Source of the DNA: Gigaspora margarita
Taxonomy: Eukaryota; Glomeromycota; Glomeromycetes; Diversisporales; Gigasporaceae
DNA length: 64,000 nt
Assembly: GCA_009809945.1 (NCBI GenBank)
Contig: WTPW01000370.1
Coordinates: 318,857-382,856 of the forward strand
Reading direction: 5' to 3'
The translations under genes were made by a program, and so were the position numbers. Numbering within the stretch: the stretch's first letter is position 1; every line of letters starts with the position of its first letter. The notes under the pieces were generated by a model. The model searched no databases and was not told the origin of the DNA. It worked only from the letters and a program-made list of their open reading frames with translations. Positions 33,654-44,499 of this stretch are shown in pieces.

Positions 33654-33817
33654 CAGGGATGGTAAAATTGGAGATCATTTGCCATTTTTTCAAATGACCT
33701 AGGTCATTTTCGGACTACAATTCATAATAAAATTGGTGTCATTTGAGGTTATTTGAGGTCATTTGAGGTTATTTGAAGGTCATTTGAAGGTCATTTAAAG
33801 GTCATTTACCATCCTTG
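33654..33817. mobile_element. hAT-type MITE, 164 bp, with TCATTTGAGG minisatellite
   Basis: Ends CAGGGATGGTAAA and TTTACCATCCTTG are flanked by AGTCAAAG (33646-33653) and CATCAAAG (33818-33825), 6 of 8 identical. Inside are seven or eight units of GGT(C/T)ATTTGA(A/G), about 10-11 bp each. Confidence 0.75.
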
Positions 33818-33993
33818 CATCAAAGGATTGTAGGGGAGTATTTTGGTGATCATTATGTATTAAAATTATTACACGCACTTATGTAACAACCTGTGCCTTT
33901 TCATTTATTTATGTACGTCAAACACTGTCCCATAAGATAGTTATTGCATAGGCGTATTGAATAACCCGGATACACACGGGTCATATATAGATC

Positions 33994-34011
33994 CCGTGGC
34001 TTTAGCCACGG
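33994..34011. other. Short perfect hairpin
   Basis: CCGTGGCT and AGCCACGG form 8 bp arms with a two-base loop. Adjacent AACCCGG and CACGGGT also pair. No neighbouring gene explains it. Confidence 0.55.
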
Positions 34012-35697
34012 AATATGAAACTGAATGTAACTAAGTTATTCACTATATACCCATACAATAACTATAAATTCTTGGCATGCTTTTTTCTAAAAATTGCTAC
34101 AACTCGACGAATATTTGAAAATTTTGTAAAATGAAAAAAAAGTACTTGATAGATATTATACAGAACTTAAAAATCGACAAATAGATTGTGTAGCTATGCG
34201 TATAAATGACGTCTTTTCGAGTGATTAATGAAAAAACAGCAATTATTATTGTGTATTACCCTATATGACAAATAATGAACCTAAACAAATTGGTTTAGGT
34301 AAATTTAATTAATTACCGCAATGTTGCACGAATGCCAAGAAATCTCGTAAATATCGTAGATATCGTAGTTCTTGTTGATATTATTTAGACGATCATATTT
34401 CATTTATCTTTTATATATGTCATTTTGTTATATTTATTAGTTACATTAGATTGCCCATGATAGACATAATATCGAAGATAAAATAGTTCTAACTCTTGTC
34501 ACAACATGTATAAATAGCCCCTGATTCGATAGTTCTCCTAGGATGATCATCCGCACATATAAATCATAAAGGATTCTATGCAGCGAATTGGATTATAGGG
34601 TATCTGAGAATGTACAAATGGTGCTGATCAATTAACGTCAGATAATAATAATAATAAATAAATAAATAAAACAAAATAAATTTGTCCAAACTAACACTTA
34701 TTATAACTTAATTAATGATAATATTTAAATTCTGTAATCCGTTGTTTGTTCGTTTATTTACCTGATTGTGACATTAACCTTAGCGATAATCTAGCATTAG
34801 TGTCAAAAATCTTTTTTTTTTTTAAACTCATAAGTGGTTTGTTACTAGAACTCAATCACGAAACAGTTATAATAATGTACTTTTTCAAACCATACACATA
34901 GAATAATTTTAAGATTTAACAGATACTGGACTTAGCGTAAATAAAGTCATTTGAGTAACTCTAAAAATCTAATGCAAACTAAACTGCGAATGAAACTTAT
35001 ATTCATATCTCAAGGATTTCAAAATTTCAAGGTCATTCGATAATCGATAAGTTAGAAATGCATCATATTAACACAATGTTTGGAAATTTGAAAGATAACG
35101 TTTCCAAGCAAAATTAAAAATTTTTTAATACGTACAGTAATATTCAAATTGTTAGACATTTATTTTTTAATAAGCCAGCATTAAAAATTTAAAACATGAT
35201 TGTAATTAAAGAATTATATATTGAAAGTATTTAATTGCTTACCAAATCATGGCGTTTAACATTATACTTAAGTTACGCCCAAACTCAAAATAATATAATT
35301 CACATCTATTTAAATTCCCTAAAATAAAAACACTTCATAAATGCAGGCCCAGTTCTGGTCTAAATTTAAGCTTAAACTTTTATAATACAAATTTTTCACA
35401 TCGATATTGTTTCCTAATTGAAGGTTGGCAACAATGTTTGGACATATACAGGATGCATTTAGAAAGGTGTAACTGCATAGTATGTTGTGAATAGAACTAT
35501 AAATTTTATTTAAATTAATTTTGGTCGTAATTTAGAATTTTGGCACAATTTTTTTTCTCATAGTAGGTTGTGTATATGACTTTTCAGGACAAGGTTCGAT
35601 CATTACTGCGACAATCATAATGCCAAATTAGTAATGTGTACCGTAATTTAAAAAGGAATTAAACAATATGGCTAATTAACGCTAAATTATTAATTTA
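34012..35697. other. Intergenic, no gene seen
   Basis: Long non-repetitive AT-rich stretch with an (AAT/AAAT) run near 34645-34680. No frame, TIR or tandem array is supported. Confidence 0.4.
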
Positions 35698-35885
35698 TTT
35701 ATTGTCCGAAGCGTAGCAGAGGACTTCTACGCCAAACCATGCAATCAACATCCAATCACAGTACATATGCTGGTTACACAACATATTGTTTACATAACAG
35801 ACTATATACTTATATACAGTATACTTATCAGTTATTATTGCTTCGGACATCTATCAGTTCCTGATAGCCTAGTTTAGTTGTTTTT
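35698..35885. mobile_element. TTGTCCGAAGC element, short copy
   Basis: TTATTGTCCGAAGCGTAGC at the left, GCTTCGGACATCTATCAG at the right, then CTAGTTTAGTTGT outside, as in the copy at 11350-11735. The interior differs and lacks the minisatellite. Confidence 0.65.
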
Positions 35886-36111
35886 GAGATGCTGGTAAAG
35901 CAAGCCACAAATGAAAAAAAACCATCTAACATTAGATTTTGCTATAATGAATAAACTTTAATTTTTCACTCTATAAATCTTTTTTGGCACTTGCTTGCAT
36001 TATGGTTTTGCTAAATGAAATAGAAAGAATTTCACAAGCTAATTTGATAATTTTATTTATCTAGTTTTACATAATATGATTAATTGTACTAACTTTCAAA
36101 GACTGCACAAC

Positions 36112-36325
36112 TAGAGTTGTGACCCGAAGCCCGAAACCTTTCCGAAACCTTCAACTTAGAATGTTAATAACTAATGCACATTTACTATAAAGTAACCGAA
36201 ATATTTCTGAAATGCAATCTAATTATCATGTACTTTATGTCTAAAAGTTAAAATTAAATTTCTAAGCCTTTCAGTATAATATTAAAGTTTCGGAAAAGGT
36301 TTCGGGGTTTCGGGTCACAACTCTA
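36112..36325. mobile_element. hAT-type MITE, 214 bp, CCGAAACC-rich
   Basis: Ends TAGAGTTGTGACCCGAA and TTCGGGTCACAACTCTA (17 bp perfect) are flanked by TGCACAAC (36104-36111) and TACACAAC (36326-36333), an 8 bp duplication with one mismatch. Subterminal CCGAAACCTTTCCGAAACC and its inverse follow. Confidence 0.85.
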
Positions 36326-36785
36326 TACACAACTCCTATGTTCTGACGTTTTTTAAATCATACATGCTCACAAGGTCACACATCCAGCTCATCTGACCGT
36401 GGAAATATAGTACACAATGAGTCTTTACAATACTAATTGTTAAAGTTTACGTTTGAATTGCGGTAGCACCGAAACTATGCACATTACTAGTATACAAAAT
36501 TCAATTTCAATTTTATGTTCCTTGTGGTGGGTTAATTGAAAAAATTTCGGCAGGACCTTATTAGATTACCTTGATATCCGGGGTAAATTAATTTATGTCT
36601 GCGCCGCATAATATTGATTCTGCCTGGACATAATCGTTATATGTTTTGAAAATGTGTTTATTATTATTTCTTAAAAAAATGCGATAGAAATTCTATATGT
36701 TACAATGTTAAATGAGGCAATTTCTAAATAATTTTTACTGTGCTAACCGTTACAACCTTAAATCTCATTGTCAACTTTTGATTTT

Positions 36786-37018
36786 CAGCTGATTTGAAAA
36801 TTAGTGGGACACTTGAAAAATTTTCTTGTTTTTGAAACCTTTCGGTTTCATCTTTATGAATCATCTAACTCTTCGGAAACCATGTCACAGTCTTCGGAAC
36901 TTCGGTCCGATAATGGCGATGCGATTTCCGAAGAGTTAGATGATTCATAAAGACGAAACCGAAAGGTTTCAAAAACGAAAAAATTTTTCAAGTGTCCCAC
37001 TAATTTTCAAATCAGCTG
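36786..37018. mobile_element. Palindromic element, 233 bp, CAGCTGATTTG ends
   Basis: Arms of about 96 bp are nearly identical: CAGCTGATTTGAAAATTAGT, GGGACACTTGAAAAATTTT, GAAACCTTTCGGTTTC and ATGAATCATCTAACTCTTCG. The loop of about 40 bases holds CGGTCCGATAATGGCGATG. No clean target duplication is seen. The few differences between arms suggest a recent origin. Confidence 0.8.
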
Positions 37019-37210
37019 TAAATAATATTAGGATCAGAACAGTCTATTTGCGATTTAGTTAGGATTAGAAAGGTTATATATATATAAATATAATTAACAT
37101 TTTTTATTAATACTCCAAAGTAGGTTTAGACTGCTTGTTTTATATTTCTTATTTCGCAGATAATCCGAAATGACAATTTGGTGTAGGAGCAGTTGCGGAA
37201 TTCTTATATT

Positions 37211-37377
37211 TGCGAGTGATACAAACCCAAAAAGGAAATTCGACGTAAAAATAAACTAAGTTCGTGAAATTAAAAAGGTAGGGTTAGGACGTTAGGGTTA
37301 GAGGCTATAGTAATAAATAATTAGGTTTTACGTTCTTCGATTGGTTAATTTCCCGTTTTGGGTTTGTATCACTCGCA
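37211..37377. mobile_element. TIR element related to 1319-1648
   Basis: TGCGAGTGATACAAACCCAA with AAAGGAAATT at the left and AATTTCCCGTTTTGGG with TTTGTATCACTCGCA at the right are inverted. The interior GGTTAGGACGTTAGGGTTAG with AGGCTATA matches the 1319-1648 element. Short internal deletion relative. Confidence 0.75.
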
Positions 37378-38371
37378 CCACATTCATTCGTCTGATTAGC
37401 TTATGTAATCAATTGCCCGGGTAACTTATTTATACACTTTAAAATATTTTTGGAGAATGTAAAGTTTCACTAAATAAAAATCAACCGCAAAATCTATATT
37501 CACTAGTCAAAAATAAACAAAAATAATCATTAACCCCAAGAACTTCACTTAGAAGACAAAATATGTTCACCGTTTATTGGACCATACCAAATTATACTGT
37601 ATAGTGAAGGCAACTGGTAACGTTTTCGTCTATAATTATTTTATTACTTTTATTTCAAACTGCTTAATTTGAATAGATACAAGCTTTAGTAGCAGAAGAC
37701 CCAGGTTTAATATTTATATTTAGTGGTTCTTGCAGTTCATTGTGTTTGTCAACCGTAAATTAGCAGCTAGAGTTTGGTTCATTTCTTGTACGTAGATTCC
37801 TTAATGAGCTTGGCTTTTTAGTAATAAATATCACACTTACCCACTTTACACGTATTTATCTATTCTCTATAAGCAATAAATTTTTTGCATTTATTAGTTT
37901 GTAATCAGTTTTTTAGTGCAGTGGTATTAATTAAAATTATGTATTTTGATAGGTTAATTATCAGGGTAAATCGAAAGATCGCTAATGAATAAAATAGGAT
38001 AATTAGGAAATTCAAATGGATATTGTAGATCGAAAAGTTTTTAACCAGTGAAACATTAGTTACCCAATCGGAAATATACAATGAAAATGTTCCGCAAGCA
38101 TGACTAGTTGAAACGTTTAGCAAATATCAATAATTATTTCTGATAATTTGCATTAAAAATATATGCTAAATTTACTAAATACGTAAATAGCTTATTTATC
38201 TTTTTATATTTAGTTATTAGTATTTCCTTGGGTATTCTTAATTGGAGCAGGTTCATATTAGATATTACGTATAAAGCACATTCTAATTAAAGGCACACCA
38301 AACGTCAAAAAAAACCCTAATATACTCTATAAAAAAGAGATTTATATAATCAATCGAAATGTTACTCTTAC
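37378..38371. other. Intergenic, no gene supported
   Basis: Mixed AT-rich sequence. The minus-strand frame at 37905-38123 is not recognised. It could hold further exons of the minus-strand gene that begins at 38448, but no join is supported. Confidence 0.3.
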
Positions 38372-38448
38372 CAAGAAAACACTTGCTCCAAATACTTTGC
38401 AGCGGCAAAAAGATCTTCATATTCAACTACGTTTAGTGTATTAGCCAT
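38372..38448 (-). CDS. Candidate first exon, unknown protein
   Basis: On the minus strand ATG at 38448 opens MANTLNVVEYEDLFAAAKYL with EQVFS, then meets GTAAGAG, a good 5' splice site, at 38371. The frame is open back to a stop shortly upstream (LVRDLARD before the M), so it may also be an internal exon. No downstream exon could be joined with confidence. The peptide is helical and charged; the family is not recognised. Confidence 0.35.
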
Positions 38449-38699
38449 GTCTCTTGCTAAATCTCTTACTAATTAATCTTTATAATAATGGTTCATTATT
38501 TTGATCTCACGTTTTATTCGTTCTTTTAATTACTGTACCATCGAACATATATCTAATTGTTTTATTCTAAACACCAGAAATCACTCTTTCTGTTTTATGT
38601 TGAGATCATAAATGCTTATCAATAGAATTAGTCATAAATTTTCAGATCCAATTGAATATAATGCAAATCTCGCTATCTTCCCATAAATTAGGGGTTTTC

Positions 38700-38870
38700 A
38701 TGATTTCATTTAAAGAAGTGACGTATTTATTTCAAAGAAGTGACGTACAAATTTTATTTTTAAAGTATATAATTATTTATCATCAGCTACGCCTTTTTAA
38801 TTTCTAATTCGGAATTTTAAGACAGGATCTTTTTATTTTATAAACGGCTGAACTAAATAAAAAAATTTAA
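38700..38870 (-). repeat. Copy B of an inverted repeat pair
   Basis: AGAAGTGACGTATTTATTTC, TAAAGTATATAATTATTTA, CATCAGCTACGCCT and AAGACAGGATC are the complement of 32545-32720. Confidence 0.6.
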
Positions 38871-39276
38871 GAGTTATAATCTGCCCAGGACTTACCTAAT
38901 ACACTAATTTTGTAAGGTTCTTGGCTGAGGTAAACTCTAAATATCTCATTACACGCATACACACTTAATATTCTAATAATAATAAATTTATTTATATATT
39001 TCTGATTCTAGGAGATTGAATCGAATTATTCCGAAAATGTGCCACAGCGTACGTATATATCCCTTCGCAAATACGTACGTGAATTTGAGATAGTAGCTCA
39101 AAATACTATAATAATATTTTCATTACGATAAAGAAAAAATAAAATAAAATAAATAAATAAGCAAAAAAATTTTTTTAATATCATAAACAAGAAATAAAGA
39201 GTATTCATGAAAAAAATCGAGAATTTGAATATATAGCAGCCGCCTCATTAACTTTTTAGTAATAAAAAAGAATTAT
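38871..39276. other. Intergenic, no gene seen
   Basis: AT-rich. Near 39050, GTACGTATATATCCCTTCGC with AAATACGTAC is a short inverted pair. Nothing else stands out. Confidence 0.35.
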
Positions 39277-39312
39277 TTTAGTATAAGTGGGCCCGCCACT
39301 CTATACTAAAAA
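39277..39312. other. Hairpin around GGGCCCG
   Basis: TTTTAGTATAAGTGG and CCACTCTATACTAAAA pair over about 14 bp around GCCCG. Possibly a micro-MITE like that at 8428; no 8 bp duplication was seen. Confidence 0.5.
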
Positions 39313-39716
39313 TGATCCATTCAAAGAACGGGGCGTTATTTTCTGTATCACTATGAAAATAATATTTAGAACCGAACAACAATCGTTGTATTAACGAATA
39401 AACTCATTGATTACAAATTAGATAATCGTTCATTTATCGTTAAATAAAATAAATATACAACATAACGTTCATATGTAAATAATAAAGATTGTAGCTGCGA
39501 CATTACCTTTATGCAATCAATAGAATTTTCAGTTTATCATTTCATTTTATGGAAATTCAAGTTTCAAATAACTCTCTTTATGTTTTATACTACGATATTA
39601 ATTACGCGCACACTATATGAATAACGCTCTTTGAAGATTCTACAAATGAAAAAATAGTTAAAAAGGTAACGTAATGGATTTACCAATAAATGAAAAACGT
39701 CAATATCAATTGCAAA

Positions 39717-39974
39717 GGTACCGTACCGCACTGCCTTTAGTACCCCATTTACTACCCCCCTTCAAATGATACCCGGATACATTAAAAAAAAAATCTCGAA
39801 AAATTGTATAAGGTGGATTTAATAGATTTATTTGAAAAATTATCGAAGCATATACCGACATTTCACAAGACCCACTCTTTTGAGTATACATGGGTATATT
39901 GCTATGTATAATATCCGTTTTTTTTCTTTTTTTTTGATAAGACATGTGTACAAAATTCAGAGTGATACGGTACC
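39717..39974. mobile_element. GGTACCGTA element, 258 bp
   Basis: GGTACCGTACCGCACT at the left and AGTGATACGGTACC at the right are inverted. TGCAAA flanks both ends (39711-39716, 39975-39980), a 6-7 bp target duplication. The minus-strand frame at 39706-39945 is inside it and unsupported. Confidence 0.7.
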
Positions 39975-40180
39975 TGCAAAGTATTTTCCTATTTAAATTG
40001 AATGGATATCTGATTTTTATAATAATTTTGTTATAAAAATTAAACTACGATTTATCACGTTAGGGTGCTCATGAAATCAGTAAATCAAACCATAATTAGG
40101 ATATGCGTATTATTTATTATTTTTTTATACAACTAAAGGTACACTTTTTGAGCGAAATATATAAATTTTTTTGGGGTGTG

Positions 40181-40443
40181 GTGCGCATTTCGTGGACAAT
40201 CACTTCACCGACATTTCATTTCACCGACGATTAATTCGCCGACATGTTTATTTTACAGAAATTATTTCATCCACCGACAAAATAATTCTGGCAATTGTCG
40301 TTAGGGTCAGGTTTAGAATTAAAGTTTAGTGCAAGTTTTAAAAAACTTGTCGGGTGAAATGAGCTGTCGACGAAATAATTGTCGGCGAAATAAACATGCG
40401 GCGAATTAATTGTCGGTGACTTGATTGTCTGTTAAATGACACA
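40181..40443. mobile_element. Foldback with repeated CGNCGA units
   Basis: GACAATCACTTCACCGACAT, GATTAATTCGCCGACATG and TTTATTTTACAGAAATTATT at the left pair with ATGCGGCGAATTAATTGTCG and GTGACTTGATTGTCTG at the right. Short internal units TCACCGACA and GTCGGCGAAAT recur. The middle has CGTTAGGGTCAGG. Relics of the same arms lie near 6955. Confidence 0.7.
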
Positions 40444-41625
40444 TATCCTTTGCTGTATCGTATTTTTTTTATTTTATATTTTTTAATCTATAGCCTTTAC
40501 TATGCGCTTTTCGACAATAACCTTGGTTTTACTAATTTTAATGACTTTATTTTCAAATTAAGCTTAAGCTCGTTCATATTGTTTTGAGAATTTACTACTT
40601 ATAAAATTGAATAGATCGAAAAATCTCTACATTAAATTAAAGTATACAATTTGCTCTACCTTTTTTTAAAAAAATTAGACCATTAATTATTATACTAGCG
40701 CGAAAAAAAGCGTGACGAAAGTTGATAGTATCCGTAGTAAATTCCGATTTTCTTAAAAAATATTTATTATATGTGACCTTTTATTTTATTAACGTGGTGG
40801 AACGATTGATGAAACTTTTTCCGTGTTTATCAATTTCGTAAAAAAAAACTATATAAACGGTCTTTTGCTCAAAATCTTTTAAAATTGCTATCTTTTTGTT
40901 TTTATTTTAAAGTAAGTTCTTTTAATAGCATGTTTTATATGACAATCATATTGGGCAGTTGGAGATACACAATATTGGAAAAATTCCATTCACCTATTTT
41001 GCAAAAGATCGATAAATATGCACTAATCAGATTGAATGATATTCTTAATCGTCTCCATATTACAAAATCATTTAAAGCCAAAAAAAAAAAAAATTGTTTA
41101 CATCGGCTGATTAATTTTAGATTAATTGAATAATTGAGAACAACACAAATTATATTGAGAAAACTAATTCTCAATAAATTCAATAAAAAAATCTGTTTGG
41201 CCGGTTTGATAAGGATCGTACAATCTGATTGGAGTTTCAGAATTAATTTATGTAATACATTTATTTTTGAAGTAAGCAATTTATGAATATTATTCATTTT
41301 CAATTAAGTCCAAAACGTACTTATTTATATAATTTTGATTATCAATTTTTCTAGACTATATATGATAAAATTGCGTATATAACGATGAATAAAATAAAAA
41401 TTTTTATTTATGAAGTGGAACTTGCCCCTAAATACTATCTACAGATAGGTAACGACTTAGTAATAATGTATATGCTTATTTTTGTTTTTTATAGATCTTT
41501 TCCATATTAATAATATATTAAGATTTTTTATTGCTCAGGGTCTAGTACGCCATTTCCCTAATTATGGGGTCGTCTAAAGTCGTGCGCAATGACGTGATTT
41601 AGAACCGCAAAAAACAAGGGACACT
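40444..41625. other. Intergenic, weak frames only
   Basis: Overlapping frames at 40885-41133 (plus) and 40935-41303 (minus) lie on opposite strands of the same AT-rich DNA. Neither has recognisable motifs, and the plus frame contains an A13 run. No gene is called. Confidence 0.3.
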
Positions 41626-41813
41626 TGAAGAACAAGGAACCCAGTGATATCACATCACGTGAAATCATGCAATTACATCATTTGTTTACTAGACTACCCA
41701 AATTAGCCTAAATTAACCTATCATCTAACCCTAATACTAACTCTAACGTAGGCTGAACACTTTATTATGTGATGTGATTATCATGAAGATATCACTGGGT
41801 TCCTTGGTCTTCA
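41626..41813. mobile_element. MITE with 26 bp TIR (TGAAGAACAAGG)
   Basis: TGAAGAACAAGGAACCCAGT with GATATC at the left and GATATCACTGGGTTCCTTGG with TCTTCA at the right, one mismatch. The interior carries AACCCTAATACTAACTC, complementary to the telomere-like motif. Relative at 7633-7770. The target duplication is not clear. Confidence 0.75.
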
Positions 41814-42029
41814 CTCTTCCTCGGTTGCAATCGGTTGACACCAAATATTTCGGTTCGGTTAACCGACTAAGGAAATTTCTCGGTTCATATCACCACACCA
41901 AACTAACCCTTATCTAACTTTAAACAAAAAAAATCAAAATAATATAACTGCACACGGCTTTAGACGTTCACTAAATCTGAAACCCACAAGATTTTTAAAG
42001 TAATGAAACTTACATTGAGGTTAGTTTAT

Positions 42030-42160
42030 GATCGCAATATGTTTATTTTATAGCAAAAATTTGCAAAGAAATTTTTTTATTAGAGCGCAAAAAGTAATTA
42101 CATATTCTAAATTTTCAGATTAAAAAAATATATTGTCGATCTTTCTCGGAATAATTGATA
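42030..42160 (+). repeat. Relic of the ATAGCAAAATTTTGCA family
   Basis: TATAGCAAAAATTTGCAAAG, TTTTTTTATTAGAGCGC and a later ATTTTCAGATT resemble the interiors at 215-410, 54577 and 56777. No ends are visible. Confidence 0.4.
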
Positions 42161-42870
42161 AAAAAACCTGCATAAATTTGATTAAACCAGTAAAGTCAAC
42201 ATTTATATGCAGCAAGGGGGAAACATGGAAGTGCATATTTAAATTTTTTGCTTAGCCCCTGAAAAATTGATTGATGATCGTAATACAATAACTTCTGCAA
42301 TTCTGAGAATAAACTCGCTGCAGTGAAAACTTAAAACTTAATATTCATTAAAGGATTTTCCTCAACTACTCAATGCAGACAAAATTGAATTACACAATTG
42401 AGAAAGTGTAACACCTTAGAATTATCCCGAAGAATCTGGAAATTTCATTACAGCTTCTCCTCTATATAGGCTTTCTCTATAAATAATCCATTCATTACTG
42501 ATATAATCTGAATTTTTTGGTGTGGGATCTGTTCAATACTGTAAAAAAAAAATCTTTATTTCATTCGACTATAAAACGCGTAATATACAGAAGGTAGGGA
42601 CTGTAAAATTTAGAAATATTTATTGGATTTATCGCTCTTTATGTCAAATGATTTATGTGAACCTCCTATGATTCTGTAATTCGCCCATATTAAAATAATG
42701 GTAATACACAGAATTATTACAAATGATTTTTGTGGTTCATATAAATTTTGTGCATCATTGTTTTATAAATCTTATAAATAATTTTAAATTCTACGGTCTC
42801 TTTAATATGAAAGTCCAACTTGTCCAATATTAGAATTTAAAATAATTGCAGCATATTTTTAATACGCAGT

Positions 42871-42926
42871 AACAATGTTACACTAATGAGCGCTATTAAT
42901 TCATAACAATGTTTCACTAATGAGTA
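42871..42926. repeat. 34 bp direct repeat upstream of the F-box-type gene
   Basis: AACAATGTTACACTAATGAG at 42871 and AACAATGTTTCACTAATGAG at 42905 differ in one base. They sit just before a T-rich tract ending in TAG at 42944, next to the start codon. They could be promoter or 5' UTR/intron sequence. Confidence 0.6.
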
Positions 42927-42948
42927 ATTCTTTTTTCTTTTTTAGGGA

Positions 42949-44061
42949 ATGTCTAAACAATATATCCAAAATGAATTACCTACAGAGATTTTGGTATATA
43001 TCTTTAAGCGTGTAAGGTTCCCTAAAGATTTAACTTTAAGCTGTAGACGAATAGCAAACTTATCGAAAGACCCTCAAGTGAAAGCAGCATGGATAATTTA
43101 TCAGTTCGGTGCAGCGCACTGTCTGTTTTATGCAATTAAAATAGGGCCTTCATTTTTGGATGTGACTGTCGCTCAAGCAATTATCGCTCAAGGAGGCATA
43201 CTTTCCAGATATTTTGTTCAACGGCTTCATATGAATTTTGGTACTTATGATAATAAGTTAATAGAATTAAAAATTGCTCATGGTGTAGGCTCATCACAAT
43301 TACAAAAATCACAAAACATTCCTTGGGCTAGTGATTTGCCTATTTCTGTTTATATATTCTTGTTAAAGGCTGCATCCAACATATATAAGTCAGATATGTG
43401 CTTAAAAGGCAATGATATGGAGCTTTTTCATTTTTATACTGGGGGACCACAAACAATTCACTACGCTCCACTTGTATTGGAAAAAAATATAGATCAAATA
43501 AAAGACCTGATATTACGCTTTAAATTCATTCCTCTTCCACCTAGAAGTCTTGAAGACCTTCCAGAAAATAATAGCCAAGAGAAAATTGTCCCCGAAGAAT
43601 ATCCTCCTAAAGATGGCCACGAAAATAATCGACAATTAAATGTGATCGCAAGATCGGTATTAATCTGCAAAGAAATAGTTAATTTGTGGAAAGAAATCGG
43701 TTATTATGAAATCTGTTATGACGTAAATGATCTCGTAATGCAAGGAGCGCTCCTTATTATGTTTCCTCCACAACCATCATCAAGATGGTCCATGCCTGAC
43801 AATAAATCCGTTAACGCGAGATTAACCGAATTAATCGAAGTTGGGTTTCAATTAACTTACTGTGTAATTCTTGACATCCTTCTTGTCTTCGAAAAAACAT
43901 TAGAACAAATTGGCAAAATCTTGTTAGAATCGTTTGCAGAAGTCAAACATGAATCACTCGCAGATTTATTACGTAATTGTTTAGTAGAAACAAATAATCC
44001 CAAATTAAAAATTAAAAGTCAATCTGTTTTAAATTTTATGCACAAATCTCTTCCGGACTAA
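42949..44061 (+). CDS. F-box-type protein, intact single-exon gene
   Basis: 370 residues. The N-terminus, NELPTEILVYIFKRVRFPKD then LTLSCRRIANLSKDPQVKAA (residues 8-47), has the L-P-x-E-(I/L)-L-x-x-I-F pattern of an F-box, which binds Skp1 in SCF ubiquitin ligases. It continues with WIIYQFGAAHCLFYAIKIGP and ILSRYFVQRLHMNFGTYDNK, segments I associate with a protein family expanded in glomeromycete and mortierellid fungi. A hydrophilic Pro/Glu-rich linker lies at about 195-230; the rest is helical. No transmembrane segment or signal peptide is evident. The ATG follows a T-rich tract and TAG by four bases, so a 5' UTR intron or an upstream exon is possible. It is the only whole gene here. A repeat-binding C-terminal substrate domain could not be assigned. 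Confidence 0.85.
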   Translation: MSKQYIQNELPTEILVYIFKRVRFPKDLTLSCRRIANLSKDPQVKAAWIIYQFGAAHCLFYAIKIGPSFLDVTVAQAIIAQGGILSRYFVQRLHMNFGTYDNKLIELKIAHGVGSSQLQKSQNIPWASDLPISVYIFLLKAASNIYKSDMCLKGNDMELFHFYTGGPQTIHYAPLVLEKNIDQIKDLILRFKFIPLPPRSLEDLPENNSQEKIVPEEYPPKDGHENNRQLNVIARSVLICKEIVNLWKEIGYYEICYDVNDLVMQGALLIMFPPQPSSRWSMPDNKSVNARLTELIEVGFQLTYCVILDILLVFEKTLEQIGKILLESFAEVKHESLADLLRNCLVETNNPKLKIKSQSVLNFMHKSLPD

Positions 44062-44491
44062 TCCGAAACCGAAACTTGATCGAGTCTTTTATTATATTGA
44101 ATTTTGGCAAAATCTGAACATTTTTAATAATCTAAATCAGTACAAAGTTCGATTTGTTCTGTTAGCAGTTGGGAGTCCAATTTCGAAATTAATCGAGAGC
44201 ATGTAATTAATCTCTTAAATGAGGTTATTATTTCAAATAATTATCTCTTAATACTGATTTACATACAATTTTGCAAACACAGAGATTTCGATTGGAAATA
44301 CTATATCATATGGTTAATATATGAATTATGATTTTTTTAAGCAAATTATGTTTATTCAATAAGGTCACTATTTAATTTGGTATATTACAAATTGTTATGT
44401 TACACAAAGATCAATTTTCAATTTTATTTGTACGTATATACTGTTTAGTTAGAGTATTTACAGATTTATATATCAATATTATGTTCGATTA

Positions 44492-44497
44492 AATAAA
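44492..44497 (+). terminator. Candidate polyadenylation signal
   Basis: AATAAA about 430 bases after the F-box-type stop codon, followed by a T-rich, GT-containing stretch. In AT-rich DNA this motif is common, so the assignment is weak. Confidence 0.3.
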
Positions 44498-44499
44498 TT

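Noticed and set aside
35590-35625. GGTTCGATCATTACTGC as a tRNA T-arm
   Set aside because: No acceptor stem, D-arm or anticodon arm can be folded around it.
40885-41303. Plus frame of 82 codons and minus frame of 122 codons
   Set aside because: They overlap on opposite strands of the same AT-rich DNA, with Ile/Leu/Lys/Asn-rich noise composition and no recognisable domain.
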